Both the position numbers and the translations under genes were made by a program. 64,000 nucleotides of DNA from positions 835,001 to 899,000 of the forward strand of contig JADEYG010000007.1 of NCBI GenBank assembly GCA_016906335.1, in the 5' to 3' direction. Origin of the DNA: Novakomyces olei. Its lineage: Eukaryota > Ascomycota > Novakomycetes > Novakomycetales > Novakomycetaceae. The notes beneath the pieces were generated by a model. That model had not been told where the DNA came from, made no database searches, and saw nothing but the letters and a program-made list of their open reading frames with translations. Positions 1 to 12,931 of the stretch are shown in pieces. Each line of letters begins with the position of its first letter. Position 1 is the stretch's first letter.

Positions 1-1786
1 ACTTAATCAGAATCTGTCCTTTAGCATGCACGTTTGCTGATTACGTTTTACCTTAATTTGTCTAGAAAATAGCAATACAGTCCAAAAAAGTAAACCAAAA
101 AACTATATATTGTATTAGAAACACGCGCTAAGAAAGCTCTCTCTGTTTGTATTTTAATCCTGTGTATATCTATTTCTGTAGGCTGGCCTTTTAATTCTGC
201 TTGCGCCGTATTTGAGCTCATTTGAGTCGTGAAAAAGAAATACGCTATGTCTTGCATCAATATGCCATATCCTGTGAAATCAAATCGGCCACTTTATTTC
301 CACGTACATTTTATCAGCCAAAATGTAACTTGAGAAAGTTAACTGTTCATACCTGCCTTATGTGTGGACAACTCGATTATTAAAGAAGGCGAGTAGCTTT
401 CTTTTAATGATTCAAACATAAAAAATGGTGCTTCGGCAGCAAACCCTCTAAGAAAATAGGTAAGCAAAGAAAAAGATTTATTGAGAAATCAAGTGTTGAT
501 GTGAAATGCCTTACCTAAACAGAAATACAAACTCGTGTAAAATTGACCCTCCAGTCTTTTCTATATGGGCCTTACTGTTCAAGTAACTGCAAGATTAGAA
601 ATAAGGTGCAGAAGTTGAATCGGTTACAATTTTGATTCCGTCAGCAAATCACCACACGATCTATTATGCTTAACGAGAAAGATTTTCGGTACTTCTGCAC
701 AAAGCGTCAACAAGAACATAATTGCAAAATGCGCAACTATTTTACCTGGTGCGTCCCTCGAGTAAATGGTACCTGCCGGTAGACATTTTGCTCCGTGTAG
801 GATTGCACAGAGGCACAGTGCCTTATAGAGCAAGGTCTTTAGTCGCATGATGCCTAAGGTACCTCTACATCATGCGAGCTTCAGTATTAATAGTGAAATG
901 GCTGTAAACCCAAATGCTGCTTTTGAGTGATTTAGTCACCCTCTGAGACGTGGAGCATCTCAGAATAAGATATATTCTCATATTCTTTCACAGCAATTAT
1001 TTTGCCTTGTCTCATAGCCGCAAAAAGAATCCGAAGGATCGGCTGCCGTGATTACAATACAAACCTGAATTTGCTGCCCAAGATCGCAAATTTCCAGATG
1101 CGAGCAAACAGCTGCAGATTCATAACATTGGGTTGATGCTTAATCACAATTTAATAGACAATCATTCTTCAACAGTAATGTAGTAGACTCCCATTTCATG
1201 ACAATGAAAATAGTCCTTTTTCAACTTTAAATCTCAACTCAACCTACATGTCTAAAACAAACAAATCTTATCAAACGTAGTTGAATTGTTTGCTGTTTGA
1301 TTCGTAGTTCAATCGCGAGCGCGCACTGGCGGACAAGGCATCTCTATGTCTTGAACATAATTTTCATTCCCAACGCTAAAAGCAGCACTTACCTCCGGTC
1401 TCAATAAGAATATGAATGTGATAATAAATTATAACGCAAAGTAAACAAACAAATAAGTATACACCAAAATCATCATCCATCGTCACCCAATTGTAATTCC
1501 ACGTGCGCTGAGCAAGTCGAATGCTAGAATACTACTGTGAAACCCATAAATTATTTATTGCGTTTTTCATTTCGTCTTGCCTTCGTCTTGTAGATGGATT
1601 CTTTTGGCACTGACTCATGTTTACTGGACGAAATAATTTATTATAGCCAGTTTAGATTTTAGAATGTAATGTATGTCATTGCCCTCCAAAAAATTTAATA
1701 TAAACCTGTCTATACTACTACTTGTCTTCGGCGTTGTTACTTATTGGAGATCTGATACTTTCCAGAACGATTCACTTAGGATTGGT

Positions 1787-1872
1787 CGAAAGCTATATGA
1801 GATTAAAGCTATATGAGATTAAAGCTATATGAGATTAAAGCTATATGAGAGTAAAGCTATCTGAGATTTGAG
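1787..1872. repeat. 16-bp tandem repeat
   Basis: About five copies of AGCTATATGAGATTAA follow one another. The last copies have drifted (GAGAGTAAAG, then CTGAGATTTG). It is a simple minisatellite in an otherwise empty stretch. Confidence 0.85.
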
Positions 1873-2373
1873 CGACCGCTAGCTCGGATTCGAGAATCTC
1901 GAATCTCTGAAACACACTTATTATCGATAGATCTCGTAATCTCGGCAGTACTACGCATGCTGACTGCACGTAATCGCTAGACGCATAATGAATGAAAAGA
2001 CTCGAAAATGGAACAATCAAAGATTCAAAATTGATGCACAAAACAATCGAGTCGTATTCCTTAAGCTTTGTCCATCGCATCCGTACTCTTCAATGATTAT
2101 CATCGTATTCGACGCGTTATCAAGCGTACTCAAATAAGAAATACTTTATAGATCCGCATATATGAAATGACCGATTTGTAAATTAATCGCCGTGTTTACT
2201 CTTGGGCCGATACGATACATTTATGCTATCGAATTGACATGAACGACTGTCGTGAATATCTTTGCAATTTTTGGCTGTCCGGAATAATTTAGTTCATTGG
2301 TAGATCAATAGCAAATAAATTAAGATATCAGCTGCTGGGTAACTAAAAGCCACCGTCTTAATTTTGATTCACA

Positions 2374-2432
2374 ACTATTCAATTATTCAATTATTCAATT
2401 ATTCAATTATTCAATTATTCAATTATTAATCA
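2374..2432. repeat. 8-bp tandem repeat (ATTCAATT)n
   Basis: Seven or so copies of ATTCAATT run into an AT-rich tail. This is a low-complexity array with no sign of a coding role. Confidence 0.85.
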
Positions 2433-2689
2433 ATTAATTATTATTTTTATTATTTTTTTTTGTAATTCAACAATTTTCCGTTGCATTTACATCAGTCTCA
2501 TCCATGTTCCTTATTGATTATTGATTAGACCGATTCTCAAAAGAAATATAATTAATATTTCTAGTGGAATTTTTATTACGCGACTGGTAGAAGAGAGAAT
2601 AATATAATCTATAGGAGATTACATAATTGTACTTGCTGATCTCTAATCTTGCGAGACGTTTGAAGTTTTTGCTTTTATTTTTTAGTCTT

Positions 2690-3160
2690 CGACACACTGG
2701 CGACCGAACCCAATCAAAAAGCTCCCCAAACTCAGTTAAAGGATGGGTCAAGACAGCGTACAAATAAGAGATGCAAAAATACGAGGATTTAGAAAATATG
2801 GGAAAGATTGAAACGGGAATTGAAGGAGCGGGGCCAGTAAAGCAGACGGTCATCGATGTGCAGGCCGACGATAGCCATTACCCCACGCCGCAAAAGAAAT
2901 CGATTTGGCTGCGCATTGCAGCAACTGGACTTTTCAGCAGACAAATGAAGAATTAATCTGCTTTTGAGCTGACCCTGTGGCCGAATTTGCATCCATAGAC
3001 GCTATTCTCGCCAACATAAATCTGCTCAAGACCTCCTGCGAGGCAATCTCCAGCAAGCTCAAAGGCTTGACAGGAGCGACAAAATTAAGTTCGAATGCTG
3101 ACTTCAACGAATTCCGTCTTGCCTTCGACTTGTATTAGGAATTCGTTGTTCTTGATATAG
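2690..3160 (+). mobile_element. possible decayed retroelement remnant
   Basis: The sequence CACTGGCGACCGAACCC at about 2695 looks like a leader next to a primer site. It is followed by short coding-like stretches with a helical, gag-like composition. I cannot assign a family. It may equally be a decayed host exon. It is an old fossil with several breaks, if it is an element at all. Confidence 0.2.
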
Positions 3161-3269
3161 TTAATCGAGTAAGTCAGGGTCTTTCTAGACTTTTAATAGA
3201 TGTATTTCTCGCAAATATTTATTCCTGAACCACAAGTCTACAGTTTACAGTCTATTAATTATTTGTACC

Positions 3270-3484
3270 TGTTGAATATAGAAGGTTGGAATTTGCTCTT
3301 ATGGTAGATTAAATGAATTAGATACTCTAGATTGCTTCAGCTGAATCCCCCCCGAGGGTGTGAGGGTTCGCTTGAGCTATATATATGTAACTATGTATTT
3401 TTGAGTGAGTATTCTGTAAAGCTAAAAGTCAAACAACTGACACTCATGGTTGAGTTGTCTTAGCCGGTCAGTGAGTCGGCGAGT

Positions 3485-3531
<47 letters not shown>

Positions 3532-3558
3532 AGGGGATAATAGATTCATATTTCAACA
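3270..3558 (-). repeat. copia 3' LTR
   Basis: It is 289 bp long with TG/CA ends. A TATATATATG box and a tract of 15 ATT triplets lie inside. It is the downstream LTR in the minus-strand sense and is flanked by the target duplication GTACC. Confidence 0.93.
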
Positions 3559-3612
3559 CTCCCCTTGAATCTTTTATTTCCTTTTTGTATTCTTGTATTT
3601 ATTTTTTTTTTG

Positions 3613-6600
3613 TTATTCTTCATTGTATAGCATTTTTGTAAATTTAGTGAATTTGTTTCCAAGTAGGTTCTTGGTCAATCCATCTGCCTTCATGTTTCGT
3701 GAGGGGCATCTCTGTATGCTTATCAGTCCATTTCTCACAATATCCATCACATAGTAGCGGGTGTTACTTAGATGTTTTGAACCCTGGTAGTTTCCACCAT
3801 TAGTTGCAAGTAATATGCAGGCGTTGTTATCGCAGTAGACGATTGGGATGTTATCGGGCCCTTTATTAATTTCGTCCATTAGATATTTGTAGTACAAGGC
3901 TTGATTGACTGTTAGTTTCATAGCTTCGAACTCCGCCATCATTGTACTTGGTGTTACAATTTTTTGCTTTTGCGAGTTCCAGGCTATTGGGCCGTTATTT
4001 TTTCCTAGTGAGACAACGTATCCTGATCGGGATTTTCTGTCGCAAGTGTCTCCGGCGAAATCAGAGTCGCCCCACGAGTGTATCTGTAGATCATTTTCTC
4101 TAGTGTAGGTGATACATGTGTCCAGTGTAGCGTTTAGATATCTCATAGTGTGTTTTAAGGCCTGTATTTGTTCTTCATTTTGTCTTTTTGTATGTTTGCT
4201 TAACATACTTATTGCAAATCTGAGGTCTGGTCTTGTCCATTCGGTCAAATATATTAATTTTCCTATAATAGTTGGATAGATTTCCAGACAATCATAATTT
4301 TCATCCGCGGGATGATAGAGTGAATTGATGTTTGTGATGGGCTGACTTATGTATTTTAGGTTAGTGTCTCCGTAAGTGCGTATAATTGACTTAGCAAATT
4401 GTGACTGTGACAATTTGAGTATTCCTTTGTCGCGATCATATGTAATGTCCATACCAAGATATCTCTTTATTTTTCCAAGTGACTTGATGGAGTAAAATGT
4501 TTTCAAAAAGGATTCAAATTCAAGTCTCTTTCCTTTCTGTTTTTCGACGATCATGAGGTCATCTACGTAGACAGCAATAATTAAAGAGTCATTGTAATAT
4601 ATGGCAGAATCTTTGTTTGATTTTGTTAGACCGTATTTTGTCAATGTAGAATCCAGTTCACTGTTCCACGATCTTGGTGCCTGTTTGAGACCATAGAGAC
4701 TTTTGTTTAATTTTAGGACAAGGCCGGGTTTAATTTTCACTCCATCGGGTTTTTTCATGTACACTGACTCCTTTAGTGTACCATATAGGAAGGCTGTATC
4801 CACGTCGATTTGATAGATTTCATAATTTTTAATTACGCTGTAAGCTAATAACCACCGTATGCTGTCAGGACGAGCGACTGGGGCGTATGTATCTTCATAG
4901 TCTTTTCCAAAAATCTGTGAGTACCCTTGTGCTACTAGTCTTGCTTTTCTAATTATTTCATTCGACTGTTCTCCTTGTTTCAGTTTAAACACCCATCTGC
5001 ATCCAACTGTACGTATATTTTGTGATTGGGGAACGACTTTCCATACTTCATTTCTTTCCATTGCTTTTAGTTCTTTATTTATTGCTTCTTTCCACTGATT
5101 CCCAAATGGCCCAGTGATTGCTTCATTGTAATTTTGAGGCTCAATGTCAGGAGCTTCAATGTGATTAACGCCTCCTTTGGGTCTGTTTAATATTTTCCTT
5201 TGACCATTTTTAAGGAAAAGGGGGGAAAGGATTTTCTTCAATTTTTCTTTGGAGATCCCTTCAAGATTTAATTTTCTTTCACCAGAAAGGATTTCCTGCA
5301 GCGGGTCTATTTTTCTGAATTTTTCGTCTCCTAGTTGCTCTGATGACGTTTTTCTTTTTCGCGCAGGTTGATTTCCTGGGCTGATAAGCTCTAGGCTTGG
5401 TTCCTCTTCTATTTCAATTATAGAATTATTTTTTGATTCAATGTTCTTTAAATTATTGTCAATTTCCATGTTTGATTGAGGGTCGTCACTTTCCTCATCG
5501 TCTGTATTTGATTTATTTCCACTTGGCTCTGTTGAGTCTTCGATCGAGTCCTTTAGGTTGTCAGATGACTGATTTTCCTCAGAATTGGCTTGCGTGGGAT
5601 TTTCAGAATTTTTGTTAATATTTAACGTATCATCAGGCGGAGTTTGGGGCGTTTCGAGAGTATTTGATAGACTATTTGGCGATTTGATTTGTTCAGGTAC
5701 CTTGTTTGACAGTTCACTACTTAGCTTTGGTAGATTGTCAATTATAGTTGTGTTGATCCCTTGCGTGGGATGAGTTGTGTCGTGGTCCCTTTTATTCTCC
5801 GTATCGGCTTCAGTATTATTTTTGTATGTAAGTTCGCTGTATATTTGATTTTCATTATAATCAGTAGCAGTGGAATTATTAATCTGTTCGTTTTCAAGGA
5901 ATTTGACATTTCGAGATACGACTCTTTTCCCATTTTTGAGATTGGACAGTATGTAGCCTTTCTGTGTTTCAGAGTAGCCGATAAAAATGTATTCATCTCC
6001 TCTTTGTTCCAGCTTGGTTTTGTTATTGGCGTGCTTGTCCAGTGCTATTGCCAAGCAACCAAACACTTTCAGATTGTCCAGATTCGGAGGTCTTTTGTAG
6101 ATTGTTTCGTACGGAGTCTTTGGTGCTATTCTAGTTGGTAGTCGATTTTTCAGGTAGCAACTAGTGACCACAGCATCACTCCAGAATTTTATCGGGACTT
6201 TGCGTGCTAGTAGTAGGCTTCGTGCCTTCGATAATATTGTTCGATTTGCGCGTTCCGCTACTCCATTTTGCTGTGGAGTGTAAGCGGTGCTAGTTTGGTG
6301 TATAATGCCATGTTTTTTGCACAGTTCATGCATTTCGGCATTGATGTATTCCAGACCGTTGTCTGTTCTTAATGTTTTTATCATTTTTCCAAATTGTGTT
6401 TTAACAAATGGAATTAACTCTGCGAAGATTTGGGTGACTTCATTTTTATTCTTCATCAATTTTATGAACGTGAAGCCCGACAGGTCTTCTATAAATGTAA
6501 CGAAGTATTTGTAATTAAATTCAGAATTTAGATTGATAGGCCCGCACACGTCGCTGTGCACCAGGTCAAATAGACCTGTTGGTCTGCTTCTCCCCGTATT

Positions 6601-7286
6601 TGGGAAGGGTTCCCGAGTTATATTTGCTGTTGTACATGTATGACATGGTTCAATATCGTTGATTTTAATTAATTGTATTTTCCCTGTGGCTTTTCCGTTT
6701 ATCAGCTCTAGCAGGTACTGTTTATTTGTGTGGCCTAGCCTTTCGTGCCACAGTTTTGCCTTTTCGGCACTATCTTCAGTAACAGAATTTGAAATGTATT
6801 CGTTATGATAGATTGGTTTTGCAGTGAAATAAAATATATTATTATTTTTCTTGAGTCGCATAATTGGTTTTGCGTTGCTCATTAACGTTAACTTAGATTC
6901 GGCAATTGTCATGGAATTTTTTCCACTGAATGCCTGTAGAATGAGCGGATTGAATAAATTTGTGCCGTACTTAGGGGCATATAAGACGTTTGATAGGATC
7001 AGCGTTGATCCCAGGTCATCCCTAACTTTTAAAATTATTGTTCCAATTCCTGATACGGGAGAGCAATTGTCCTTCCCTGTTTGAATAGTAGATCTGATGT
7101 AATTTATTTTATTAAAGTATTTGATATCTGAGCATATGTGACTAGTGGCCCCTGTATCGAGAATCCACTCAGTGATATCTCCAGGTGTCCCTTTGTTACC
7201 TAGTCACAGGATAGGCTCAGTATTGTTAATCTTTACGTTATACACCGATTGTTTTTTTGAATTTTTGTATTCATGTTTTCTGCAAT
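3613..7286 (-). CDS. copia pol region (IN, RT, RNase H)
   Basis: A long frame of about 1,100 codons carries, in order, an HHCC zinc finger (HERLGHTNKQ then CHTC), an integrase core with the DNGLEY aspartate and the glutamate in NGVAERANRT, a reverse transcriptase with the YVDDLM active site, and an RNase H ending near ADGLTKN. The middle third is a low-complexity acidic Ser/Asn/Glu stretch typical of the integrase C-terminus in copia elements. A protease-like lead continues upstream to the inserted element. As part of a recent fossil it looks largely preserved; I did not try to reconstruct it. Confidence 0.93.
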
Positions 7287-7291
7287 CTTTT

Positions 7292-7930
7292 TGTCATGAC
7301 TGTCATGATCCTCGCCTTGGCGAGTCCCTGACAACCGCGTTGGGAAGCGAGGGGCGACGCCTGTAGTCGGACTTGGGATGTCCGCGCGTCGCAAGCTTCG
7401 CCAACGCGGCCCAAGACCAGTCGGCGCGTAATGCGATGGTCTTGGGACGTAGAAGTTGTCTTAGTGCGCATGTAGGTACGCGCACTAAGCCAGCTTGGCC
7501 CACGGGAGCGAGGGGCTCCATGCACAATGTGCACGGACCTCGCTTCCCGTTCTCATTCTCGCACGCTAGCGAGTGCGACCCTTCGCACTCCGCTAGCGCG
7601 AGAACATTCATAGTTATTTCATAGATTAGTTTAGGCTGAGAGCTTCCCTCTCTAACTTGTGCGACCTTCGCATAAGTTAGCTTGGGAAGAGTAGTTTAGA
7701 ATGCGAAGGAGCATCCGCTCCTCCGCAACTTAGTTTAGTTTATAGTTGCCCGTGAAGGCCTCTCGCCCTTCACGGGTTGATTATCTCAAAGTGGGAGTAA
7801 TATATTATATTACTCCTGGTAAGCTTTACAGTAATCGCTTTCTGCTTTCCTGGTCTTTCTTATTCCTTTACTTTATTTAAACTATACACGGCCGGCCTCC
7901 AGCGATTGTAGCTGTAAGGACCGTCTTACA
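7292..7930 (+). repeat. gypsy 5' LTR, hairpin-rich
   Basis: The 639-bp LTR is packed with inverted repeats. Paired arms lie at 7411-7418/7438-7445, 7460-7469/7480-7489, 7503-7513/7538-7549, 7564-7577/7584-7598, 7652-7663/7669-7680, 7703-7712/7717-7726, 7749-7758/7767-7776 and 7794-7803/7807-7816. The predicted transcript start, from the self-priming match, is about 7772. U3 would then be about 7292-7771 and R-U5 7772-7930. Confidence 0.93.
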
Positions 7931-7932
7931 CT

Positions 7933-7945
7933 ATAATCAACCCGT
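7933..7945 (+). other. self-priming primer-binding site
   Basis: ATAATCAACCCGT, two bases after the LTR, is the perfect 13-nt complement of ACGGGTTGATTAT at 7772-7784 inside the LTR. No tRNA 3'-end (TGG-type) match is present. Tf1 and sushi-type elements are known to prime reverse transcription with the 5' end of their own RNA folded back on such a site. Confidence 0.8.
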
Positions 7946-8266
7946 CCCGGTCGTTGAAGTTTGAAGTTTTTTGGAATTGTTTGTGTTTTATTTCCTTCGG
8001 ATTCGAGAGAGTTTCGGACGTCGAGTCAAAGACGCGGTTCGGTACTTATTTTTACGGATTTTTACGGAAGTTAAAACGGTTAAAGCGTCGAGTGAAGGAC
8101 GTGGATTCGAGTTTGAGAATTTTGAGTTATCGAGTGTTCCGGTGAAACACAGTTATTTTGAGTTATTGAGTATCGGCTTGGATAGTCGACGATTGAGTGA
8201 ACAATTTACGAAGAACGGTTCTGGAAGAACGATTACGATTACGAGTTTTGCGGTACGAGGGACAAG

Positions 8267-9199
8267 ATGTCGCAAGAGGAACTCAACACCTTTTTGCAAT
8301 CCCTGCAAACTCAGATTGCCGAGTTGAAGGCAGAGAACGAGAAAGGGCGATCGCACATTGCGCATCTGACCCAGGAGATCGGTTCGCGAGCTAAGAGAGC
8401 TCCGACGAGTGACGGACCAGCGGTGATGAAGCCCGACGCGTTTCGTGGGGACCGCAGAATGGTCGAGAATTTTTTGGCGCAGCTTCGCCTTTACATCATG
8501 TTGAAACCGCACGAGTTTCGCGACGAGCGTTCGAAGGTTTTGTTCGCAGCTTCGTATTTGCGGGACGCCGCATTTGCGTGGTTCGAACCACACCTTCGCA
8601 ACAACGACTTCGCTTCGGTAGTACCTACTTTTGAAGCCTTTTGCGAAGCGTTGGCCGCGAATTTCGGCAAGGTCGACAGGGTGAGTCAGGCGCAAAGAGA
8701 GTTAGCCGCCTTGAGACAACGTGGATCAGCAGCATCTTATGCGAGCATTTTTCAAAGAATTGCTTCGTATTTGGATTTCAATGACAGTGCGCTGACGTTT
8801 ATGTATTATCAGGGGCTGAAGGATCGCATCAAGGATGAGCTTTCCAGGATGGACAGACCCCGCACTTTGAATGAAATGATTGAGATATCAGTTCGCGTGG
8901 ATGGAAGAATGTCCGACAGGCACATCGAGAGTGCAAGCCGCGGTTCCGTGAAATATTCCAACAACCGCCCGGCTGCAAACGCGAGTACAAGTTTTACTCC
9001 TATGGATGTGGACGCGATTAGTTTGGAAAAGGAGGATGACAACCATCGCAAAAGCAACATCAAATGCTTTAACTGTGGACGCGTGGGTCATCGAGCAAGA
9101 GAATGCAAGCAGAAGAAGAAGACGTACAATCAGCAACACGTCGCTGCATTCACGCACGAATTTTCCGATTTGGGAAAAGCGAACGCCCAGGTCCAATGA
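8267..9199 (+). CDS. gypsy gag
   Basis: A frame of 310 codons. The N-terminal 40 residues form a coiled coil. A retrotransposon capsid-like core follows (DAFRGDRRMVENFLAQLRLY, then FAWFEPHL), and a CCHC knuckle CFNCGRVGHRAREC sits near residue 270. It overlaps the next frame by about 97 bp, the usual arrangement for frameshift-linked gag and pol in this family. Confidence 0.92.
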   Translation: MSQEELNTFLQSLQTQIAELKAENEKGRSHIAHLTQEIGSRAKRAPTSDGPAVMKPDAFRGDRRMVENFLAQLRLYIMLKPHEFRDERSKVLFAASYLRDAAFAWFEPHLRNNDFASVVPTFEAFCEALAANFGKVDRVSQAQRELAALRQRGSAASYASIFQRIASYLDFNDSALTFMYYQGLKDRIKDELSRMDRPRTLNEMIEISVRVDGRMSDRHIESASRGSVKYSNNRPAANASTSFTPMDVDAISLEKEDDNHRKSNIKCFNCGRVGHRARECKQKKKTYNQQHVAAFTHEFSDLGKANAQVQ

Positions 9200-12100
9200 A
9201 AAGGCCTGATCTGGGCAAACAACAATTTAGGCCACCAGAAGTTATGACAGTTTTTACGGAACCGGACAAAGCAAAGCATCTGACTGTCGTCGTGAAAGTC
9301 AAGACAGAGGATGGAGAGTTGAACGCGAGAGCCCTGATTGACTCAGGAGCTACCTCTAATTTTATCAGCGAGAAACTCGCATCGCATGCTTTTATTAAGC
9401 TTACGGAGAAGAGCGAGACCGAGCCCATCAGAGTCGTTGATGGAAGGACAATCAAGTCAGGAGGTATTCGCTTTCACACCAGCGAGATGGATATATCAAT
9501 TGGCGAACATCGAGAAAGGATGACCTTCAATGTCATACCTCTTCGTGGATACGATGCTATCTTGGGCAAGCCATGGTTGGACAAGCATGAGCCTACGATC
9601 GGATGGAGTCGCGCAAACGTCGAGTTTAAGTCGAACTACTGTTTGGCGAACTGTTTGAAGTGCAGTACATTATCCGAATCCATGCAAGTCAGCGCAACCG
9701 AATTTGCAAGATTGGCTCGTAATGGAGAATCAGGTATTTTATGTGTGTACGCAACGGACGAGCAAGATATCAAGCCTCGCGTTACATTGCCTGGGTTCTA
9801 CGAGGGATATCGCGACCTATTTGAGAAGAAGAACGCGGACGTTTTGCCGAAACATCAACCTTGGGATCATGCGATACCCTTGGCCGAAAATGCAAAGCCG
9901 CCTTTTGGTCCGATCTACCCGCTCGCCGAACGCGAATTGCAAACGCTGAGAGATTATATCAAGGAAAACCTCGCTAAAGGTTTTATACGACCGTCGTCGT
10001 CGCCCGCGGGGGCGCCGATCTTATTTGTCAAAAAGAAAGATGGATCGCTTAGATTATGCGTTGACTATCGCGGTCTGAACGCAATCACTGTCAAAAACAG
10101 ATATGCATTACCGCTTATATCCGAACTTCTAGATCGCATTCGCCAAGCAACTATTTTTACGCGATTGGATCTTCGCGGTGCATATAATTTGGTTAGGATA
10201 CGAAAAGGCGACGAATGGAAAACGGCCTTTCGTACGAGGTACGGCCACTACGAGTACCAAGTCATGCCGTTTGGGCTTACGAATGCCCCGGCTTCGTTTC
10301 AAGCACTCGCCAACGACACTTTGCGAGATTGCCTGGATCGATATGTTGTCGTTTACTTGGACGATATACTGATTTACTCAAATACAGAGGAAGAACACGT
10401 GGAGCACGTGCGCGGAGTATTGGAGAGACTTCGCAAGGCAAATTTATTTGTCAAATTGGAGAAATGCGAATTCCATACCGACACAACGGAGTTTCTTGGC
10501 TTCGTGATTTCAACGAAAGGTGTGTCGATGGAAAATACGAAGGTCAAATCGATTGAAACATGGCCCGAGCCAAAGAATGTTAAGGAGGTTATGTCGTTCC
10601 TGGGACTGGCGAACTATTACCGAAGATTCATCGCCAACTACAGCAAGATTACGGTACCTCTTACCCGGCTTTTAAAGAAGGATACAAAGTTCGTGTTTAG
10701 CGACGAATGCAGGGAGTCATTCAATGCGTTGAAGGATGCATTCTTAGGCGCACCTATTCTTGTGCACTTTGATCCACAAAAGCCGAGCTTCTTGGAAACG
10801 GACGCCTCAGATTTTGCGATAGGCGGGATCCTTTCGCAAAAGGATGAAAACGGCGACACGAGACCAATCGCATTTTACTCGCGCAAGATGACAAGCGCAG
10901 AGACGAACTACGACATTCACGACAAGGAGCTATTAGCTATTGTTGTATGTCTTCGGGAATGGAGGGTATACTTGGAGAGTCCCCTTCACAAAACCACGAT
11001 ATACACGGATCATCGCAATCTTGTGTACTTTTGGACCGCGCGTGTCCTGAATAGACGGCAAATGCGCTGGTCGCAGTTACTTGCGTCTTACGATTTTGTG
11101 ATCGTGTATCGTGCGGGAAAGTTTAACCACAAGGCTGACTCCTTATCGCGAAGAAGCGATTACGTTAGCAGCGAAGAGGAGGAAAAGCCAGAACGAACAA
11201 TGGTGCTTTTGGACAAATCGCAATTTGTGTTTGCGATTGAGGACAACAAAACGCTGGCACAGGATATTAAGAAATGCTACGAGAAGGACAGCATTTGCAA
11301 AAATATTATTGAGGAGTTAAAGAGCAAGCCTCGTGCTGCTCATTTGGAGAACTATACAATAGACAAGGAAGGTCTGTTAATGTTCTCGGGTTTGATTTAC
11401 ATACCCAGAGACAACGATTTGCGATTATCAATCATGCAAGAATGTCATGATTCGCAGACTTCAGGTCACCCCGGACAGGCCAAGACGCTAGAGCTTGTGA
11501 CACGAAATTACTACTGGCCTAGGATGCGGAAGGACGTATTTAACTATGTGGACTCATGCGACACTTGCGCACGAAGTAAACCATCGCGTCATGCTCCTTA
11601 TGGTCTACTACATTCGTTGCGAGTGCCTACAAAGCCTTGGGAAAGCATTGCTATGGACTTCATTGTGAAGCTCCCGGTGTCAAGAGATGTCATCACAGGC
11701 AAAGACTACGACTCAATTTGGGTTATAGTATGTCGCTTTACGAAGATAGGCATCTTTGTACCAATATGCGAGACCATGAGCGCGAAAGAACTAGCATTGC
11801 TATACGCTCACAGAGTATTTGCTAACTTTGGACTGCCAGAAGAAATTATCTCAGATCGTGGATCAGTTTTCGTATCACATTTTACAAAGCATTTACTCGC
11901 ACATTGTGATATCAAGCAAAGGTTATCAACTGCGTACCATCCCCAGAGCGATGGACAAACGGAAAGGCTTAATCAGAGCCTCGAGCAATATTTGAGAATT
12001 TACAGCAATTACCAACAAACGAATTGGGTAAACTTGCTACCTTTTGCACAGTTCGCATATAACAATACTGAGCAATCATCAATAAAAGCGACCCCTAGTT

Positions 12101-12719
12101 ACGCTTTATATGGGTATCACCCCAAATGCCGTTTTACGATAGCAACAGCACGGCAGTGTCCATCGGCGGACAATCGGATTGATTTCTTGCGAACGCTACA
12201 TCGCCTTTTACAGATTGAGATCAAGCACGCCATTAGCGATCAAGCACGGTTTGCTAATACGCACCGTGTCGACAAGGATTTTGAAGTCGGCCAAAAAGTA
12301 TGGCTAGTGAGAAAGAACATCAGTACCACTAGGCCAAGCGACAAGTTGGATTACAAGAAAATTGGACCTTTTACAATCTTGGAACGTATCGGTTTACGTG
12401 CATACAAGTTGGATTACCGAACACGATGAAAATACATCCTGTATTCCATGCTTCTTTATTGGAATCGTACAAGTCTACGTCTACGATTGTGCGACAGCAG
12501 ACAGCACCACCACCACCAATAATAATTGAGAATACACCAGAGTGGGAGGTAGAGAAAGTGTTGGACTCCAGGAAGCGAAGAAATAAATTGGAATATTTTG
12601 TACATTGGAAGGGATACGATAGTGCTAATCGCACTTGGGAGCCGGCAGGCAATTTGACAAATTGCGACGATTTAGTGAAAGAATTTCACAGATTACACCC
12701 GGCTAAGCCGAAGCTATGA
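9103..12719 (+). CDS. gypsy pol (PR-RT-RH-IN-chromodomain)
   Basis: Domains in order are: aspartic protease with DSGATSNFI; reverse transcriptase with the LRLCVDYRGLN motif and YLDDIL active site; RNase H with ETDASDFAIGG; integrase with an HHCC finger (HPGQ...CDTCARS), IISDRGSVF and the glutamate in DGQTERLNQ; and a C-terminal chromodomain with YFVHWKGYD and WEPAGNL. The chromodomain places it among chromoviruses, whose integrases read chromatin marks to choose sites. Preservation is very good, with at most about one break. Confidence 0.93.
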
Positions 12720-12931
12720 TGTTTACGTTAATCGCGATACAGGTTACGTCATTCAACTCACGTAATCTTACGCAATCGCGAGACTCAACTCTTGATTTTT
12801 GTTTACGACTGCGATATAATACACAATTCGCACTAGTTATTTATCGCTATTTGGAAATTTTTTTTTGAAAATGTATTAAAAATTATTAAAATCAAAACAA
12901 GATGTATCGCATATTTGAAGAATTTTGGCGC

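Larger units (their letters stand above)
1..2689. other. AT-rich gene-poor region
   Basis: I see no convincing gene. The open frames on both strands are short (under about 115 codons), lack recognisable motifs and are AT-driven. Two short tandem arrays lie inside and are listed separately. The motif TTCGTCTTGCCTTCG near 1573 recurs in slightly changed form near 3115, which hints at decayed repeated DNA. Confidence 0.6.

Noticed and set aside
2771-2956. A 61-codon frame as a host gene
   Set aside because: Too short, no motif and no convincing splice partners; listed only as a possible decayed element.
7303-7624. Small frames within the gypsy LTR (and their copies near 13640-13960)
   Set aside because: They overlap the hairpin arms, appear on both strands and show no motif. 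They look like chance frames in GC-rich palindromes.
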